A program made the translations under genes and the position numbers. A stretch of DNA of 60,743 nt from contig NXFV01000918.1 of NCBI GenBank assembly GCA_002803225.1, forward strand, positions 1 to 60,743, written 5' to 3'. Position 1 is the first letter of the stretch. Each line of letters opens with the position of its first letter. Below are positions 10,823 through 23,783 of this stretch, in pieces. The notes beneath the pieces were generated by a model that ran no database searches, was not told the DNA's origin, and saw nothing but the letters and a program-made list of their open reading frames with translations. Source of the stretch: Gamarada debralockiae (Eukaryota > Ascomycota > Leotiomycetes > Helotiales > Hyphodiscaceae).

Positions 10823-13800
10823 ATGAATAACGACGACGATGCCCTCAGCTCGGTCTACAAGAAGATCGAGCGCGAGCGGGCCCTCCTCAATGCGGCAAAT
10901 CAGATGAGGCAACAAACACAAAATGAGACTGTACGATCGAGGATAGACACGCAGATGCGCGAAGGACGCCGGAATATCCAGTACTTGGAAGAGCGCATGC
11001 GGGAGCTACAGGCGCGGAAGCTGGGCCAGGGCGTGGAGAATATGAATCTGGGTGCAGGTAATAACGCAGATCCTGACAGGCCATACAGTGCTGGGCTTCG
11101 GAATGACAGAGATGGTCCGCCTACCCCACCTCCTAAGGATGGCAGAGGAGGTTATACTGAAGCTGGATCAGAACGCGGAGGCTATGGCACACAGGATTAC
11201 AGCCAGATTGGTGGGCACGGCGATATGATGCCTCCACGACACCCTTACGCTCCACCGGGACCTGGTACTGGCATGCCAAAGACACGTCCGAATTATACAA
11301 AGCTCGGTATGTTTAAGACGCAGCGACATTTGCCCCTTACTGACTGATTTCACCAGACCTAATCAAGTACGATACGCCATATCTGGGACCCCGCATTCAG
11401 CTTATGCTGTCGCAATTAGAATTCAAACTTAATGTCGAGAAGCAATATCTCAAAGGCATTGAGAAGATGGTCCAGTTATACCAGATGGAGGGCGATAGGA
11501 AGAGCAGAGCAGACGCCTCAGGTCGTCGAATTGAGAGCACCCAGAAGATTCAGATCCTGAAGCAATCTCTGAAACGATACGAGGACTTGCATATTGACAT
11601 GGAAAGCGCTGCAGATGCTCCCGATGGTATGGAACTGCCCCTCATGCATGGACTGATCAGCTAACGAGCATTCCTCCAGATGACAGCATCAACACCCCCA
11701 ATATGCGAAAACCCCTCACGGGACAACTCTCTATCCGAATACAGGCTGTTAAGGACGTTGACCATGCAACTATGAGCAGGTTTGCACGCGGACCCGAGAC
11801 TTTTGTGGCAATCAAGGTCGAAGACAATGTTGTAGCACGTACGAAGGCTACCCGAACGGACAAGTGGGAGGCAGAATACCACAATGTGAATGTGGACAAG
11901 GCCAACGAAATCGAACTCACAGTCTACGATAAGCCCAGCGATCACCCACTGCCCATCGGTTTGTTGTGGATCCGGATATCTGATATTGTTGAGGAAATGC
12001 GGAGAAAGAGAATCGAGGCTGAGATCAACAGCTCCGGATGGGTGTCCGCAGACAGAATGGCGAATGGCGGAATGCCACCAGCTCAATTCCCTATGAATCC
12101 CACTCAACCCCAATTCAATCCACCTCCTGGAAGTGCTGGAGCTGTCCCTCCTCAGGGTACTGGACTGGGGATCAGCAACAACACTGTGGTTGCGCCTCAA
12201 CCTATCGAAGCATGGTTTGCTCTCGAACCAACCGGTGCTGTACACTTGAACATCGCCTTTACGAAACAAGCAAAGAACAGTCGACCATTCGATGTAGGAC
12301 TCAACCGAAAGGGTGCCATTCGTCAACGCAAAGAGGAGGTCCACGAGATGTACGGTCATAAGTTCGTGTCGCAGCAATTCTACAACATCATGCGCTGTGC
12401 GCTCTGCGGCGACTTCCTCAAATACTCGGCGGGAATGCAATGCGAGGATTGCAAATACACTTGTCACACAAAATGCTACACCAGCGTTGTTACCAAATGT
12501 ATCAGCAAATCCAATGCAGAGACGGATCCGGACGAGGAGAAAATCAACCATCGCATTCCTCATCGTTTCGAGAAATTCTCAAATATGAGTGCAAACTGGT
12601 GTTGCCACTGTGGTTACATTTTGCCCTTTGGTAAGAAGAATTGCCGAAAGTGCTCTGGTAAGCCCCCTTTTCCGGAAATAGGGGAGGGTTCGAACTAATG
12701 ATTCATAGAATGCGGCCTCACTTGTCACGCGCAATGTGTACATCTTGTCCCTGATTTCTGTGGAATGTCAATGGCGGTAGCCAACGTTATCCTCGATGGA
12801 ATTCGAAACCAAAAGCGTCGTCAGACAACTCAGTCACCTATGAGTGGCCGGACCTTGCGGCCTCAGAATACCAAACCTATCTCACCACTAGAACAAGGAC
12901 AACAAGTTGATCCTCGTGCGTCGTTCGGCTCTGCTGATCCCTCTCGACCTCCTCGATCTCAATCTTATGGCCCAGGAGCTGGTTCATCTGTGGAGGCGGT
13001 TGATGCCGCGAAGGCGATGTATTCACAACAGCAACCGACATCTCCGACAGGCAGACCACCGGGACCTGATCGCACTGGATCTTCCTCGGCGGCCGCAGCA
13101 GCTGCAGCTGCAATGACTGGTCAACGATCACCTTCACAGAGAGATCAATACCAAAGATCTTCTTCCGACTATGCTGCACAAGCTGCAGCTGGACGTGGAG
13201 CAGGTTACGCCAGTCGACTTGATCCCCATTCGGAAGACAACAGCGGTTATGGCTCACCTCCAAAGCCTCAAGCTCCTACGCAACCAAGTTACAACCCAGC
13301 TGCTTATGCACAAGTTAGTGGCTATCCAACGCAACAGGCTCAGCCGCAAGCTCCTCAAATACAGCAACCCCAGGTCTCTCCCACAGCGGTTATGTATGGC
13401 ACACCTGCACCTGGCCCAGAACCAGTCGCAAACGTTCCACCCACCTCAACAGCCGTAGTCCGCAAGTCAGCTCCCCCAGCAAATGATGCTGGTTCTGGAC
13501 GTCGTATTGGTCTTGACCACTTCAACTTCCTCGCAGTTCTTGGCAAAGGTAACTTTGGTAAAGTCATGTTGGCGGAAACCAAGCAAAGCAAGAAGCTGTA
13601 TGCCATCAAGGTGTTGAAGAAGGAGTTTATTATCGAGAACGATGAAGTCGAAAGCACTCGGTCGGAAAAGCGAGTGTTCTTGATCGCAAACAAGGAGCGC
13701 CATCCCTTCTTACTCAACCTCCACGCTTGTTTCCAGACCGAGACAAGAGTTTACTTTGTTATGGAGTACATCAGTGGTGGTGATCTTATGTTGCACATTC

Positions 13801-14600
13801 AGCGTGGTCAATTCGGAACGAAGCGAGCACAATTCTATGCCGCCGAGGTCTGCTTGGCGTTGAAGTACTTCCACGAAAACGGTGTCATATACCGTGATTT
13901 GAAGTTGGACAACATTATGTTGACGTTAGATGGCCATATCAAGGTTGCTGATTACGGTCTTTGCAAGGAAGAAATGTGGTATGGATCAACTACAAGCACT
14001 TTCTGCGGTACTCCGGAATTCATGGCTCCTGAGGTAAGTTTGTTTCATCCAATATTACTGGCAATTACTAACATCATTAGATCTTGCTGGACAAGAAGTA
14101 TGGTCGAGCTGTCGACTGGTGGGCATTCGGTGTTCTCATCTACCAAATGCTTCTCCAACAGTCACCCTTCCGAGGAGAAGACGAAGACGAGATTTACGAC
14201 GCTATTCTTGCCGACGAACCTTTATACCCAATCCACATGCCTCGCGATTCTGTCTCGATCTTGCAGAAGCTTCTCACTAGAGAACCCGAACAGCGTCTTG
14301 GAAGCGGACCAACCGATGCACAAGAAATTATGAGCCAACCATTCTTCCGAAACATCAACTGGGACGACGTTTATCACAAGCGAATCCAACCTCCTTTCCA
14401 GCCTCAGATTACCAGCGCTACGGATACGAGCAACTTCGATTCAGAGTTCACTAGTGTTACACCAGTCTTGACTCCAGTGCAGTCCGGTGAGTATTCTTTC
14501 ACCACAACAATCCAAATTCAAGCTAATGTTGTTGGCAGTCTTGTCACAAGCAATGCAAGAAGAGTTCCGAGGCTTCTCATACTGCGCCGACTTCGTCTGA
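10823..14600 (+). CDS. PKC1: Protein kinase C, cell wall integrity pathway
   Basis: Six exons (10823-11306, 11357-11626, 11680-12657, 12709-14033, 14081-14486, 14539-14600) give 1174 residues, the usual fungal PKC1 length. Domains in order: two HR1 coiled coils that bind Rho1 (within ~residues 1-250), a C2-like domain (~255-390), two C1 zinc fingers ([20 protein letters not shown] and the [19 protein letters not shown] unit, split by an intron), a long Gln/Pro/Ala-rich linker, then an AGC kinase domain. The kinase has GKGNFGKV, the [10 protein letters not shown] catalytic loop, ADYGLCKE (DYG instead of DFG is normal for fungal PKC1), activation-loop [14 protein letters not shown] and the hydrophobic-motif region [12 protein letters not shown]. 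It activates the Bck1-Mkk-Mpk1 cascade at the membrane. Confidence 0.97.
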
Positions 14601-15290
14601 ACGAGTCTGTACGACCACGCTGCCCGAAATATGATACCCCTCGGCACTCCATTGCTGTCGAAAAGTCTACTTCTCAAAATTCAAATTGTTCTCAGGAGAG
14701 AGAATTGAATGAAGGTATTGATTGGATGGAGAGAAAACTTGGGCAGGAAAGAAAAACTGATCGCTTGATTGGAATGGCAAAACAAAAATTCATAATATGA
14801 TTCTTCATTCACTTCTAGACGGATGGACGGATGGTATTCTTGGAAGGGGGCGTGAAATGAATGAATTGTCGTCCGAGATTCTTACAGTATTAGCAGCCAG
14901 ACTGTGGCACAGCCCTCCTTAATAGAGATTTTGATACGATTTAGTGTGCTTATTGTGACCGACGTTGATGGTTTGGCAAAGTGCCGGGTATGTTTGAACA
15001 CGACCCTTGTAATTTGCTTCAAAATTGGGGCTTGAGGGCGATATTAAAGCTATCATTGATTTAAAAATTAAAAATGGTCTATTTTTCGGCCCCTGTCCGA
15101 GTCGGTAATTTGCTGATTCAGTTAGCTAAGTATCTTCGCGGCACAGCTAGCAACAGGCCAGCAACAGTCTTATGCAATTGCTTACGGGCCGCCACGTTAT
15201 CTACGAAACCCTTCTCCAGTCATTCTCGTTTTACAGTGCAGCTACGGCCTCGACAGCTTCGACAAACTGACATTCTCGTGACTATAGACA
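14601..15290. other. Intergenic region between PKC1 and the acyltransferase
   Basis: 690 bases with nothing recognisable; short frames here look random. Confidence 0.4.
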
Positions 15291-16914
15291 ATGTTGAAAT
15301 TGGTCTGGGGTCCTCCACGCCGGGGATTTTGGTCTTCCCCATACCAACCTCCGCCTCAGAATTGGACAATCCACTCATTGAAAGAGTGGGACTGTTCTAG
15401 AGTAAGGTCCTTGTTAGAACACTCCACTGTAGCTTGGAGAAATCATATAACTTTAGCTAATAAAATCCTTAGTTAGCTGTCGACGCTGTACCGTCCGTTG
15501 GCTGGGTGGTCGAAGGCGACGTTAACGTAGAGCGGTGTACTCGCGCTCTGAAAGATGCAGTCTCGCGGCGCGCTCCTTTCCTTGGTGGTCATATCAGGAG
15601 GTCTGAAAGTGGCTATGTACGTGGGTTTAGATGTTAAACTATAGCCTGTCTACCCTGCACGCTCACTGACTGTTCTTCAGCCACCTTATGAAATCCATGT
15701 TCCTCCTCCTTCCAGCGACCTGCAACCTTTCTCCTGCTCCGTAATCGAAGAGCCCGATACCGAGCTTTTGGATTTGATCCCATATGTACGTGTTGGCACT
15801 TCTAAGCCTGCGCTTGGTCGTCTCGATACCCAACTTCAATGTCTTCAGCCATTACAAGATATTCCTCAGGACATTGAGCAATGTCTCAAACGCAATTTGC
15901 CGCTGCTCTATCTCCATTTTGTCAAGGGTAAAAATTCTACTTTCATATGCATAGCCTGGCCGCATATTGTCATGGACGCAAGTGGCGCAGGTGAGCTTGT
16001 CAAAGCATGGCAAGAAATACTCTCTCATGACAGCGGAGCACCTCTTCCACAGTCCCCAGCCCAGCAGCCAACCGGCCACGATATCTCGAAGCTCATGGAA
16101 TTGATCAATATCGAGCCATCCTGGACCCCGCCCCATTCAACCAAATTCACCATTTGGCGCCTACTTCGATTCGGGATACGAATACTACAAGATGAGTATC
16201 GTTATCGACCAGAATTTTGCGCTCTTTATATTCCCGCATCTGTCGTCAAAGAGTGGATGTCTTCCGCGGTGGCAGAGCTCGGCACTGAGCAGAAAGTTAC
16301 TCGCAACGACTTGATCAGCGCGTGGATTTATAAAGTGGGTCAATCCCGCCTCCTCGCCCTCTTCAGAGTCGGCTTTTCTAACGCTACTCCAGACCGCCTT
16401 TAGCATCTATCCTTCTGATCAATACTCCAATTTAACTCGCTCTATTAACCTCCGCGGCAAGCATCCAGCCTTCCCTCGCCACCTTATAACAAACCTCGTG
16501 TCCCATTGCATCCATCCCCCTCTTCGTGGCTCCACCTTGACTGAGACGCCGCTCACTTCCCTTGCGCTCTCCATCCGAGGCACGCTAAACTCTGTCTCTG
16601 ACCCTTCCTCTATTATCCGCGACGCGGCACACATAGAACGTTCTCTACGCGCAAACGAATTATGGATCCCTTGGGAGAATGTAGACACCCGATGCTGCTA
16701 CATAACGTCGTGGGCGAATCTGGGCTTGACGGCGCCAACTTTCGGGGAAGGCACGCAGACAATCGCGGCACTAGTGCCGCCGATGGCTTTGGGACCCTTC
16801 GCTCTCATGCTGATCGATGATGAGGAGGGTGGGTGGAGGGTGTATGGTCGGCTGCCGCGGAGAGCTTGGGAGGCTATGGAGGAGGATTTAGAGAAGCTGT
16901 TGAAAAGAATGTGA
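15291..16914 (+). CDS. BAHD/trichothecene acetyltransferase-like acyltransferase
   Basis: I reconstruct four exons, 15291-15401, 15473-15616, 15681-16334 and 16393-16914, closing in frame to 476 residues. The last two carry the clear evidence: the catalytic HxxxD motif as HIVMD (about residues 180-184), then YPSDQYSNLTRSINLRGK. Exon 2 (VGWVVEGDVNVE...RRAPFLGGHI) has the N-terminal fold of the family, which supports the upstream extension; exon 1 is the least certain. The expected C-terminal DFGWG-type motif is a weakened TFGEG. Such enzymes transfer acyl groups from CoA to hydroxyls or amines of secondary metabolites. No biosynthetic cluster lies beside it, so the acceptor is unknown. Confidence 0.72.
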
Positions 16915-17159
16915 TCAGAGGTGCAATTCGAGGAAGCATATTAGGATTGTGGAGAACCCACACGCACTTAGAACCTTACACAATACGAACAATCCGACCA
17001 ATTTGCAACAGAAGCTGGTGAGCGGAGAAGAAGGGGAGCAGACATGAGGGGTAAATAGTGAGTGACTTCCCTCTCAACGTGGTATTAGTTTTAGAGAGGG
17101 TTAAAAAGGTAGTTGAGCCTGATGAGTACCAAGGCTTCTGGACCTATTGCACCAGATTC
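16915..17159. other. Spacer between acyltransferase and pseudogene
   Basis: No feature recognised apart from possible, unaligned 5' remains of the following pseudogene. Confidence 0.3.
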
Positions 17160-18210
17160 GTTAGAAAGTGTGTTCGATTCCTTCAGCCTGGTGGCTTTCG
17201 ACTGACTGTGCAGCACTCAATTGGATGGTGAAGACTGTCCTGAAGATGCTACTATCATTGACCCGATGCACTCAGTCTGCTTCGATATCCTACAGCAGAC
17301 GTACCAGTCAAGTTCCTTGGTGTGCCATTAGATACAACATTACTTACGGATTTCTTTGCCTGCCAAGAGCTGGATACTGAGACCTCGCTGGAACCACATT
17401 AGGGTTCCAATACATACGGAGGCATCGAATGTATACTTGATGGGACCAGATTTGTCTTCTGCGATGGGGACAGTTATTGCACTCATGCTGGCTGCGACTT
17501 TGCAGTCTCTGGAAAGGGCCTCTTTTCGATTGTCATCGACATAGGCACAAAAAAATTCCCACTAGAAGTGGCTAATTTATCCCAAGTGCAAAGCCAAGGT
17601 TCAAATGTTCGGAGACTACATTATAGTAGATCTGGAATCTGCTCGGGTCTTGAAGGAGAAGATTTCGGCGAGTCCTCCTCGTTCAAAGCACAAGAGTCAC
17701 GGCTCCCAAACAGAACGACGTGGGCAAATCACCGAACAGCCGCTGACGTATTTTTCAAACCGCCTCTAGAAATCAGGACGATGATTCTCTACTTCTTGCC
17801 ATTAGACACCGTATATCAACTTCGACTAGCCTCCTGATCCGTGGCTACGGATGGCTTCAACCCTGCTTTTCTCCCTTCGAGGTTTCTCTGGCCGAACGAG
17901 CTCTCCCATATCTCTCTTGATACCCTCCCGCATTCTCTTAAAAATCCAGATCATCTTGATTGGATATCACATTATCATTGAAGTGGGCCCTGGATCCGAG
18001 GCATGGAGAAACAGGAAACTTATATCGAAGCTCGCTCTGGAACTTGCTAAGATCTTATTTCGAGGAAAGCCGTTCATCCAGCCGTGGCATATTTCAGTTG
18101 CGGTCTCGAACAAGGAAAAGCCTACAACAAAATGACTGGCGTTCGAAGAAGAAAGGCTTCATCGTCTGCAAACCATTGACGAAACCATACTCGACTTGAA
18201 GGATTCAGAG
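17160..18210 (+). pseudogene. Decayed F-box-type gene, copy A
   Basis: Pieces of one protein lie in order but in different frames or interrupted by stops. They are PMHSVCFDILQQTYQ (17265-17310), then a frame change to FLGVPLDTTLLTDFFACQ, an in-frame TAG near 17400, YGGIECILDG...CTHAGCDFAVSGKG, then the F-box-like ANHRTAADVF...LEIRTMILYFLPLDT with an in-frame TGA at ~17836. A second frame change precedes RNRKLISKLALELAKILFRG. The same blocks, in the same order, occur on the minus strand at 25976-27350, so this is a paralogous copy. The ancestor resembles the large filamentous-fungal family with an N-terminal CxxC, a cysteine-tryptophan block, and an internal F-box. Not expected to make a working protein. 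Confidence 0.8.
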
Positions 18211-19577
18211 TAAGGACCTTGGCTTTTCTGGTTCAAATTTCGAACTGAATTCCCTCTACTGAACATAAGAAAGATTTTGATAGCCGTGCAAGACGTTGCC
18301 GGAGATTCTCGTTCTTTCCTACAAGGCTACCAAAATCTCGTCGACTGGCAGAGCTCGACTGCCGGAAGATGTTGTGATGCAAAGCAGTAGAAGCAAGGGT
18401 TGTAACGCAATCAATCTCGGGCACTTATCTTGTGGCGTTTGCAGACGACCAGAGGAACGTTACTCGGTTTCGTCGCCGAAACTCACATTCCGAGCTCCAA
18501 CGACACCAAGACAAAATTCCTATCTTCCTCACATTAGCCATTACCCATCCAAATAACCCCTCAATACCCCTCCAATACCCCAAACTCATCTCCAACAACA
18601 CAACAAACAGGGACGCAAACCCCAATCCCCTCCACAGGCATGATCAAGTCATACACACACTGGCTGGTGGCTCGGCGGTTCAACAGGACAAGCTTCCAGC
18701 TGCCTTGGCAGCTGAAGGCAAAGTACCAGAGGACATGAGGGATTCAGGTTCACCCTCTTGATATCGGCCCAGTTTCCCCAAATCTTACTCCTGGGCGCTG
18801 CTGCTAGACTGCTAGGGGGCTGGTTAGGGTGGGAGTGGTTTGATTGTTGGGTGATGGGGATTTGTGGATGAGGTTTTTGAGAAGGACGAGAGATAGAAAA
18901 GAACTTACTGTGAGGTGGAGGTTGATTTGATGACTGTGACGCGTCGTGGGAGTAACCTTCCGAAGTGCAGATGGTGGTGAGGAAGTAGACGGGGAGTTGG
19001 TGGCTGGACAAAATCATTTGATGAAATGAGCGGAATACTTTTGCATAATCTTTGGGCAGTTGGTGGAAAGATTTGAAGTTTGGAGGAAATTTTGATGAGG
19101 AAGAGGGAAGAGAGCAATAAAGTTTGGGATTAAATGAGGTGACGAAGCTTCTGGTTGTTGAGGAAGGAACCAATCCTGGCTGGAGGGAAGTGTCTGAACG
19201 GGTAGGAATGACCACCTCAATTGCCTCGATACTACTGAAACACCATGGCTTGTTCCCGAAACTTTGCTTTTGGATTGGCGGTTTTAGCTATCTCCAAAGG
19301 AGTAAATGCAAATCAAATGTAAATTTTCGGAGCGAGTTGTGGGCTACCAGTACTGTTTCCACTGACAAGCAGGTAACTCTTGATATGAGAAGTTTGCGAT
19401 CTAATATTGAATCTCTGTTACGGTGTATCGCTTTTATCTGCTCTCTGCAAATCATACCTCTCAACTTGAAAAAGGTCGTAAGCCATGAAATGAAGTTTGA
19501 CTCTTATGATATTCATAGCCATCCATTCATTCATCGCACTTTTCCCTGCAACCGAACTCCATGCCACATCCACACAC
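18211..19577. other. Low-complexity intergenic region
   Basis: Weak further relics of the pseudogene may reach ~18420. The rest is strand-biased, CT/GA-rich low-complexity sequence. A 188-codon minus-strand frame (18649-19215) is Ser/Pro/His biased and was rejected. Confidence 0.4.
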
Positions 19578-21304
19578 CTAGTAACTCCTACCAAACATGC
19601 AGAACTTCTCTGCCAACGCGCCACACTCAGGATTCAGACACTTCGTCTCACCCTTCACAATCCCCTCCGGCTGCTCGAAAGGAATGCACAGACTCTTCAT
19701 GCCCATACTTGGAGCCTTCTGGTCCTGAGGTCCATCAGTCTCATCCGGGGCGCCCTTCGTGCTCTCCTTAATCTTGTCCTCGCATTTCTCCTGCAGACAA
19801 TGGGGGATGAGCACAACGTTCTTCGCATCCAATGCAGGAACCACTTCTTCCCATTTGTTGATCACGATTCGGTGAGAACGGAAGGCTGCTTCGGCCTTTG
19901 CGTACATGTCGCTCTGGATCTTTTCCAGGAGGACGGGGATTTCAGTGGAAATGTCAGAGATGGAGATAGTGCCCTTTTCGCCGGTGTCTCGGCGTGCGAA
20001 CGAAACAACGGACTTAGCGGCGTCCTTGGGGCCGTATTCGAGACGTAGGGGAACGCCCTTGAGCTCCCAGTCATTGAATTTCCAAGCTGGAGTATAGCTC
20101 TCTCTTAGATCGTAGTCAGATCGAACACCAACCTTTTTGAGTGTGTCCTTGAGCTCTTGCAATTGGTCGTAGTGCTTGGTCTTATCTTCAGGAGTGGTGC
20201 TCTTGTTGATGCCGACAGGGATGATGATAACTTGTAGCTTGGAGATGCGGGGAGGGAGAACAAGGCCTTTGTCATCGCCGTGAATCATGACCATGACACC
20301 AATAACACGTGTGGAAAGACCCCAAGAGTTTTGCCAGACGTGGATATGCTTGGCTCCCTCACCAGCTTTAGGAGCAGGATCTTCGACCGTGATGTCAAAC
20401 ATCTTGCTGAAGTTCTGACCCAGACAATGCGATGTTGCACCTTGAATACCACGTCCATTGGAGGGAATGTAACCTTCGACTGTAGTAGTGTAGTATCCTC
20501 CCGCAAACTTCTCCTTTTCTGTCTTGCGGCCTCGAACGACTGGGACTGCAAGCAATTGCTCATAGACTCCTGCGTACAGTTCGAGAATCTGCAAAACTTC
20601 CTCACCAGCTAGCTCCTCGGTCAAGTGTGCGGTGTGTCCTTCCTGCCACAAGAATTCCCGAGCTCGAAGGAAGGGGGTTGTTTGTTTAGCCTCCCATCTC
20701 ACGACACTATTCCATTGGTTTAGTCGGAGGGGAAGGTCGCGATGGGAGCGAATCCACTTCGAGTAATATGGATACATCACGGCTTCAGAAGTAGGGCGGA
20801 CTGCGACAGGAATCTCGAGATCTTTGTCTCCGCTATGCACAATTAGCTCCCAGTCACCAGAAAGGGGAGGGGTACAAACGCTTTCGTAACCCAAGCCAGC
20901 TCAGGAGCAAAACCTTCAACATGGTCCTTTTCCTTCTCCAGTGACTTGGACGACAAGAACATAGGGAAGCTGGCCTCCTCGACGTCCATAGCTTCAATGC
21001 GCTCCTGGAACCACTTTCGAATCGTGTTCCAGATGTACATTGAGGAAGGACGCAGAATAAAGAATCCTGAGATCTCATTGTAGTATTCGATCATCTCCGC
21101 CTTAAGAACCACCTCTTGATACCATCCCGAAAAATTCTCTGACTTCTTCACGGTTATGCCGATAATATCGTCCGTCTTCTTTCCACCGACAATTGGAAGC
21201 GCGGCTTGCTTTGCGGCTTTGGCTGCTTTTTCGGCGGCTTGTTTTGCTTGTTTTTCTGCTTTCTTGAGGGCGCTCTTGGAAGGTTCGGCGGCATTGTCTG
21301 CCAT
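19578..21304 (-). CDS. Cytosolic prolyl-tRNA synthetase (class II)
   Basis: Exons 21304-20880 and 20832-19578 (47-nt intron) give 559 residues. The enzyme charges tRNA-Pro. A short Lys/Ala-rich helical N-terminus precedes the class II catalytic core. Motif 2 is recognisable in LRLNQWNSVVRWE followed by PFLRAREFLWQEGHTAH; motif 3 follows further on. The anticodon-binding domain begins near VLPPRISKLQVIIIPVG. The C-terminal zinc-type domain ends in KCLNPECGALAEKFCMFGRSY; the terminal Tyr is a hallmark of the eukaryotic/archaeal ProRS type. No bacterial-style INS editing domain is inserted. The start fits a divergent promoter shared with CCT1. Ortholog of yeast YHR020W by family resemblance. Confidence 0.96.
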
Positions 21305-21929
21305 GATTGCTGGTTTTATGGGGATTGAGTTCGTGGGAAGGTAGTCGTTTTAAGAAGGTGAGGTTGAGTCAATCGTGGTTGCTCTGTGACTCGTTGCTGT
21401 GTTTATCGCAACTGGAGGGGTATTTTAGTGCCGAAATTTAAGCTGTAAGCGAGACTTCAGCCTCGCGCGGAGCTTTTGAAGTAAAGTAACTCTTGTTTGA
21501 CCCCCTATTTTTGCAAGCCAGTCTTCGAGACTTTGAGCACTTCGACTTGCAATTTTGAATCATTCACTTGGAATCAGCTTAACTAAAAGATAAATTAAGG
21601 ATTGAATACGAATTGAACTTTCAGCTATGTAAGTCTTGGTTCCTGAGTCGTGCATTTGGTGAAGCCAAGACCGATTGCTTACTTCAAGTCCGATTTTGAC
21701 TTAGGATAAGTCCACACAGGATTTGACTCATTCGGAGAGTCTCATCTATGAAAGGGGGGGAATTGATATCGTCTATCCCAAACGTGACTAGATTTTGAGG
21801 CAAGGCTGGGTGCCTTAATTGTGGGGCTTTAAGTACGTTTGGCCTGACGCTAGAATTGAAGCTCACGCGTTAATTTTTGAGTCGCGAAAGCTTCAGTAGC
21901 CACCAAAAAATCTACAAAACACAGCCAAA
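21305..21929. promoter_or_regulatory. Divergent promoter region, ProRS / CCT1
   Basis: 625 bases between two divergent essential genes; it must contain both promoters. No defined motif could be assigned by eye. Confidence 0.45.
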
Positions 21930-23783
21930 ATGGGATCTCTTTTTGAACAACCACGAAACGCTGGAACTCTGTGTAAGTAACTTCTCAACTACCTAATATC
22001 CAGAGGGCTAACGTCGATAGTCCTCGGTGGCCAGAAAATCAGCGGTTCAGATATCAGAGAGCAGAATGGTACGCCCATTTCAATCTCCAGGAACGAATCT
22101 AGCTGATAGAAGGGACAGTTCTTGCTACTCAAGCTATCGCAAATGTTGTCAAAAGCTCCTTCGGTCCCAGCGGCCTAGACAAAATGATGGTGGACGACAT
22201 TGGAGTAAGCCATCTGCCTGAAGAAATATTTCCAGCGTGCTAAATCAGATCAGGATGTCACAGTCACGAATGACGGCGCTACTATTCTCAGTTTATTAGA
22301 TGTCGAACACCCAGCAGGCAAGATCTTAGTCGATTTGGCACAACAGCAAGACAAGGAGGTTGGAGATGGAACGACGTCCGTGGTCATAATTGCAGCAGAG
22401 CTCCTCCGAAGAGCAAACGAGCTTATGAAGAACCGAATACATCCTACCACGATCATCACCGGCTACCGTCTAGCTCTCCGCGAAGCTGTCAAGTACATGC
22501 ACGAGAACATCAGCGTGAAGGTCGACCATCTAGGCCGTGAGTCTTTGATCAACATTGCAAAAACCTCGATGTCGAGCAAGATTATTGGTTCGGATTCGGA
22601 TTTCTTCGCAAACATGGTGGTGGATGCTATGCAAGCAGTCAAGTCAACGAATAATCGACAAGAGACGAAGTACCCAGTCAAAGCAGTCAACATTCTCAAG
22701 GCACACGGAAAGGGAGCATTAGAGTCGATATTGGTCAACGGTTACGCATTAAATTGCACAGTTGCCTCACAAGCGATGAAGACGAGAATCACCGATGCGA
22801 AGATCGCTGTTCTCGATATGAACTTGCAGAAGGAGAGAATGAAGCTTGGAGTCCACATCACGATCGATGACCCGCAACAACTGGAGCAGATCAGACAACG
22901 TGAAGCTGGAATCGTCATGGACCGAGTTGAGATGATCCTCAAGGCTGGAGCGAACGTTGTTTTGACGACAAAGGGTATCGATGATCTGTGTCTTAAACTT
23001 TTCATTGAGAAGGGAGCTATGGCCGTGCGACGATGCAAGAAGGAGGATCTCCGAAGAATAGCCAAGGCAACGGGCGCCACTCTCGTCAGCTCTCTGTCTG
23101 ATCTGAACGGTGATGAGAAATTCGATGCATCGTCGTTAGGTCACGCCGAGGAAGTTGTCCAAGAGAGAATCTCTGACGATGAATGTATTTTGGTCAAAGG
23201 CACCAAAGTCCACACCTCAGCATCCATTATCCTCCGAGGACCCAACGACTACCAACTCGACGAGATGGAGAGATCTGTCCATGACTCTCTGTCCGCCGTC
23301 AAGCGAACCCTCGAGAGCGGCAGCATTGTGCCGGGAGGTGGAGCAGTCGAAACAGCTCTGCACATCTACCTCGAAGAATTCGCCGGCACCGTGGGCTCCA
23401 GGGAACAGCTCGCCATCGGCGAGTTCGCCCAAGCTCTTCTCGTCATCCCAAAGACTCTCGCCGTCAACGCCGCTAAGGATTCCTCCGAACTCGTCGCACA
23501 GCTGCGTTCCAGACACGCTTTGTCGCAGCGTATTCAAGATGGCGATGCTAATGAGGACGAGAAGACTATTGCCAAGAAGAAGAACTATAAGAACTATGGC
23601 TTGGATCTGACAAAGGGCAGGGTTGTTGATGAGATAAAGGCGGGTGTTTTAGAGCCGAGCATGAGCAAGATTAAGCAGCTTAAGAGTGCTGTTGAAGCTT
23701 GTATTGCGATTATGAGGATAGATACGCTGATTAAGTTAGATCCGGAGCAGAGGGGTGAGCAGGATGATGGACATGGTCATTGA
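21930..23783 (+). CDS. CCT1: T-complex protein 1 subunit alpha (CCT1)
   Basis: Exons 21930-21972, 22021-22068, 22110-22204 and 22254-23783 give 571 residues. This is the alpha subunit of the CCT/TRiC chaperonin, which folds actin, tubulin and other proteins. Group II chaperonin motifs are complete: [17 protein letters not shown] (nucleotide pocket), [13 protein letters not shown] (catalytic Asp), and [11 protein letters not shown] near the C-terminal equatorial domain. Alpha-subunit features include YALNC and [11 protein letters not shown]. The 43- and 48-nt first exons are easily missed. The third exon has two possible acceptors three bases apart (TAG then AAG at 22109/22112), which would add or remove one Glu just before GTVLATQ; alternative length is 570. 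Confidence 0.96.

Noticed and set aside
15074..15400. 108-codon plus-strand frame over the start of the acyltransferase
   Set aside because: It overlaps reconstructed exon 1 in another frame and shows no family motif.
18649..19215. 188-codon minus-strand frame, Ser/Pro/His rich
   Set aside because: Low-complexity bias of the CT/GA-rich spacer; no domain or conserved block.
23217..23537. Minus-strand frame inside CCT1
   Set aside because: Antisense shadow of the conserved chaperonin coding sequence.
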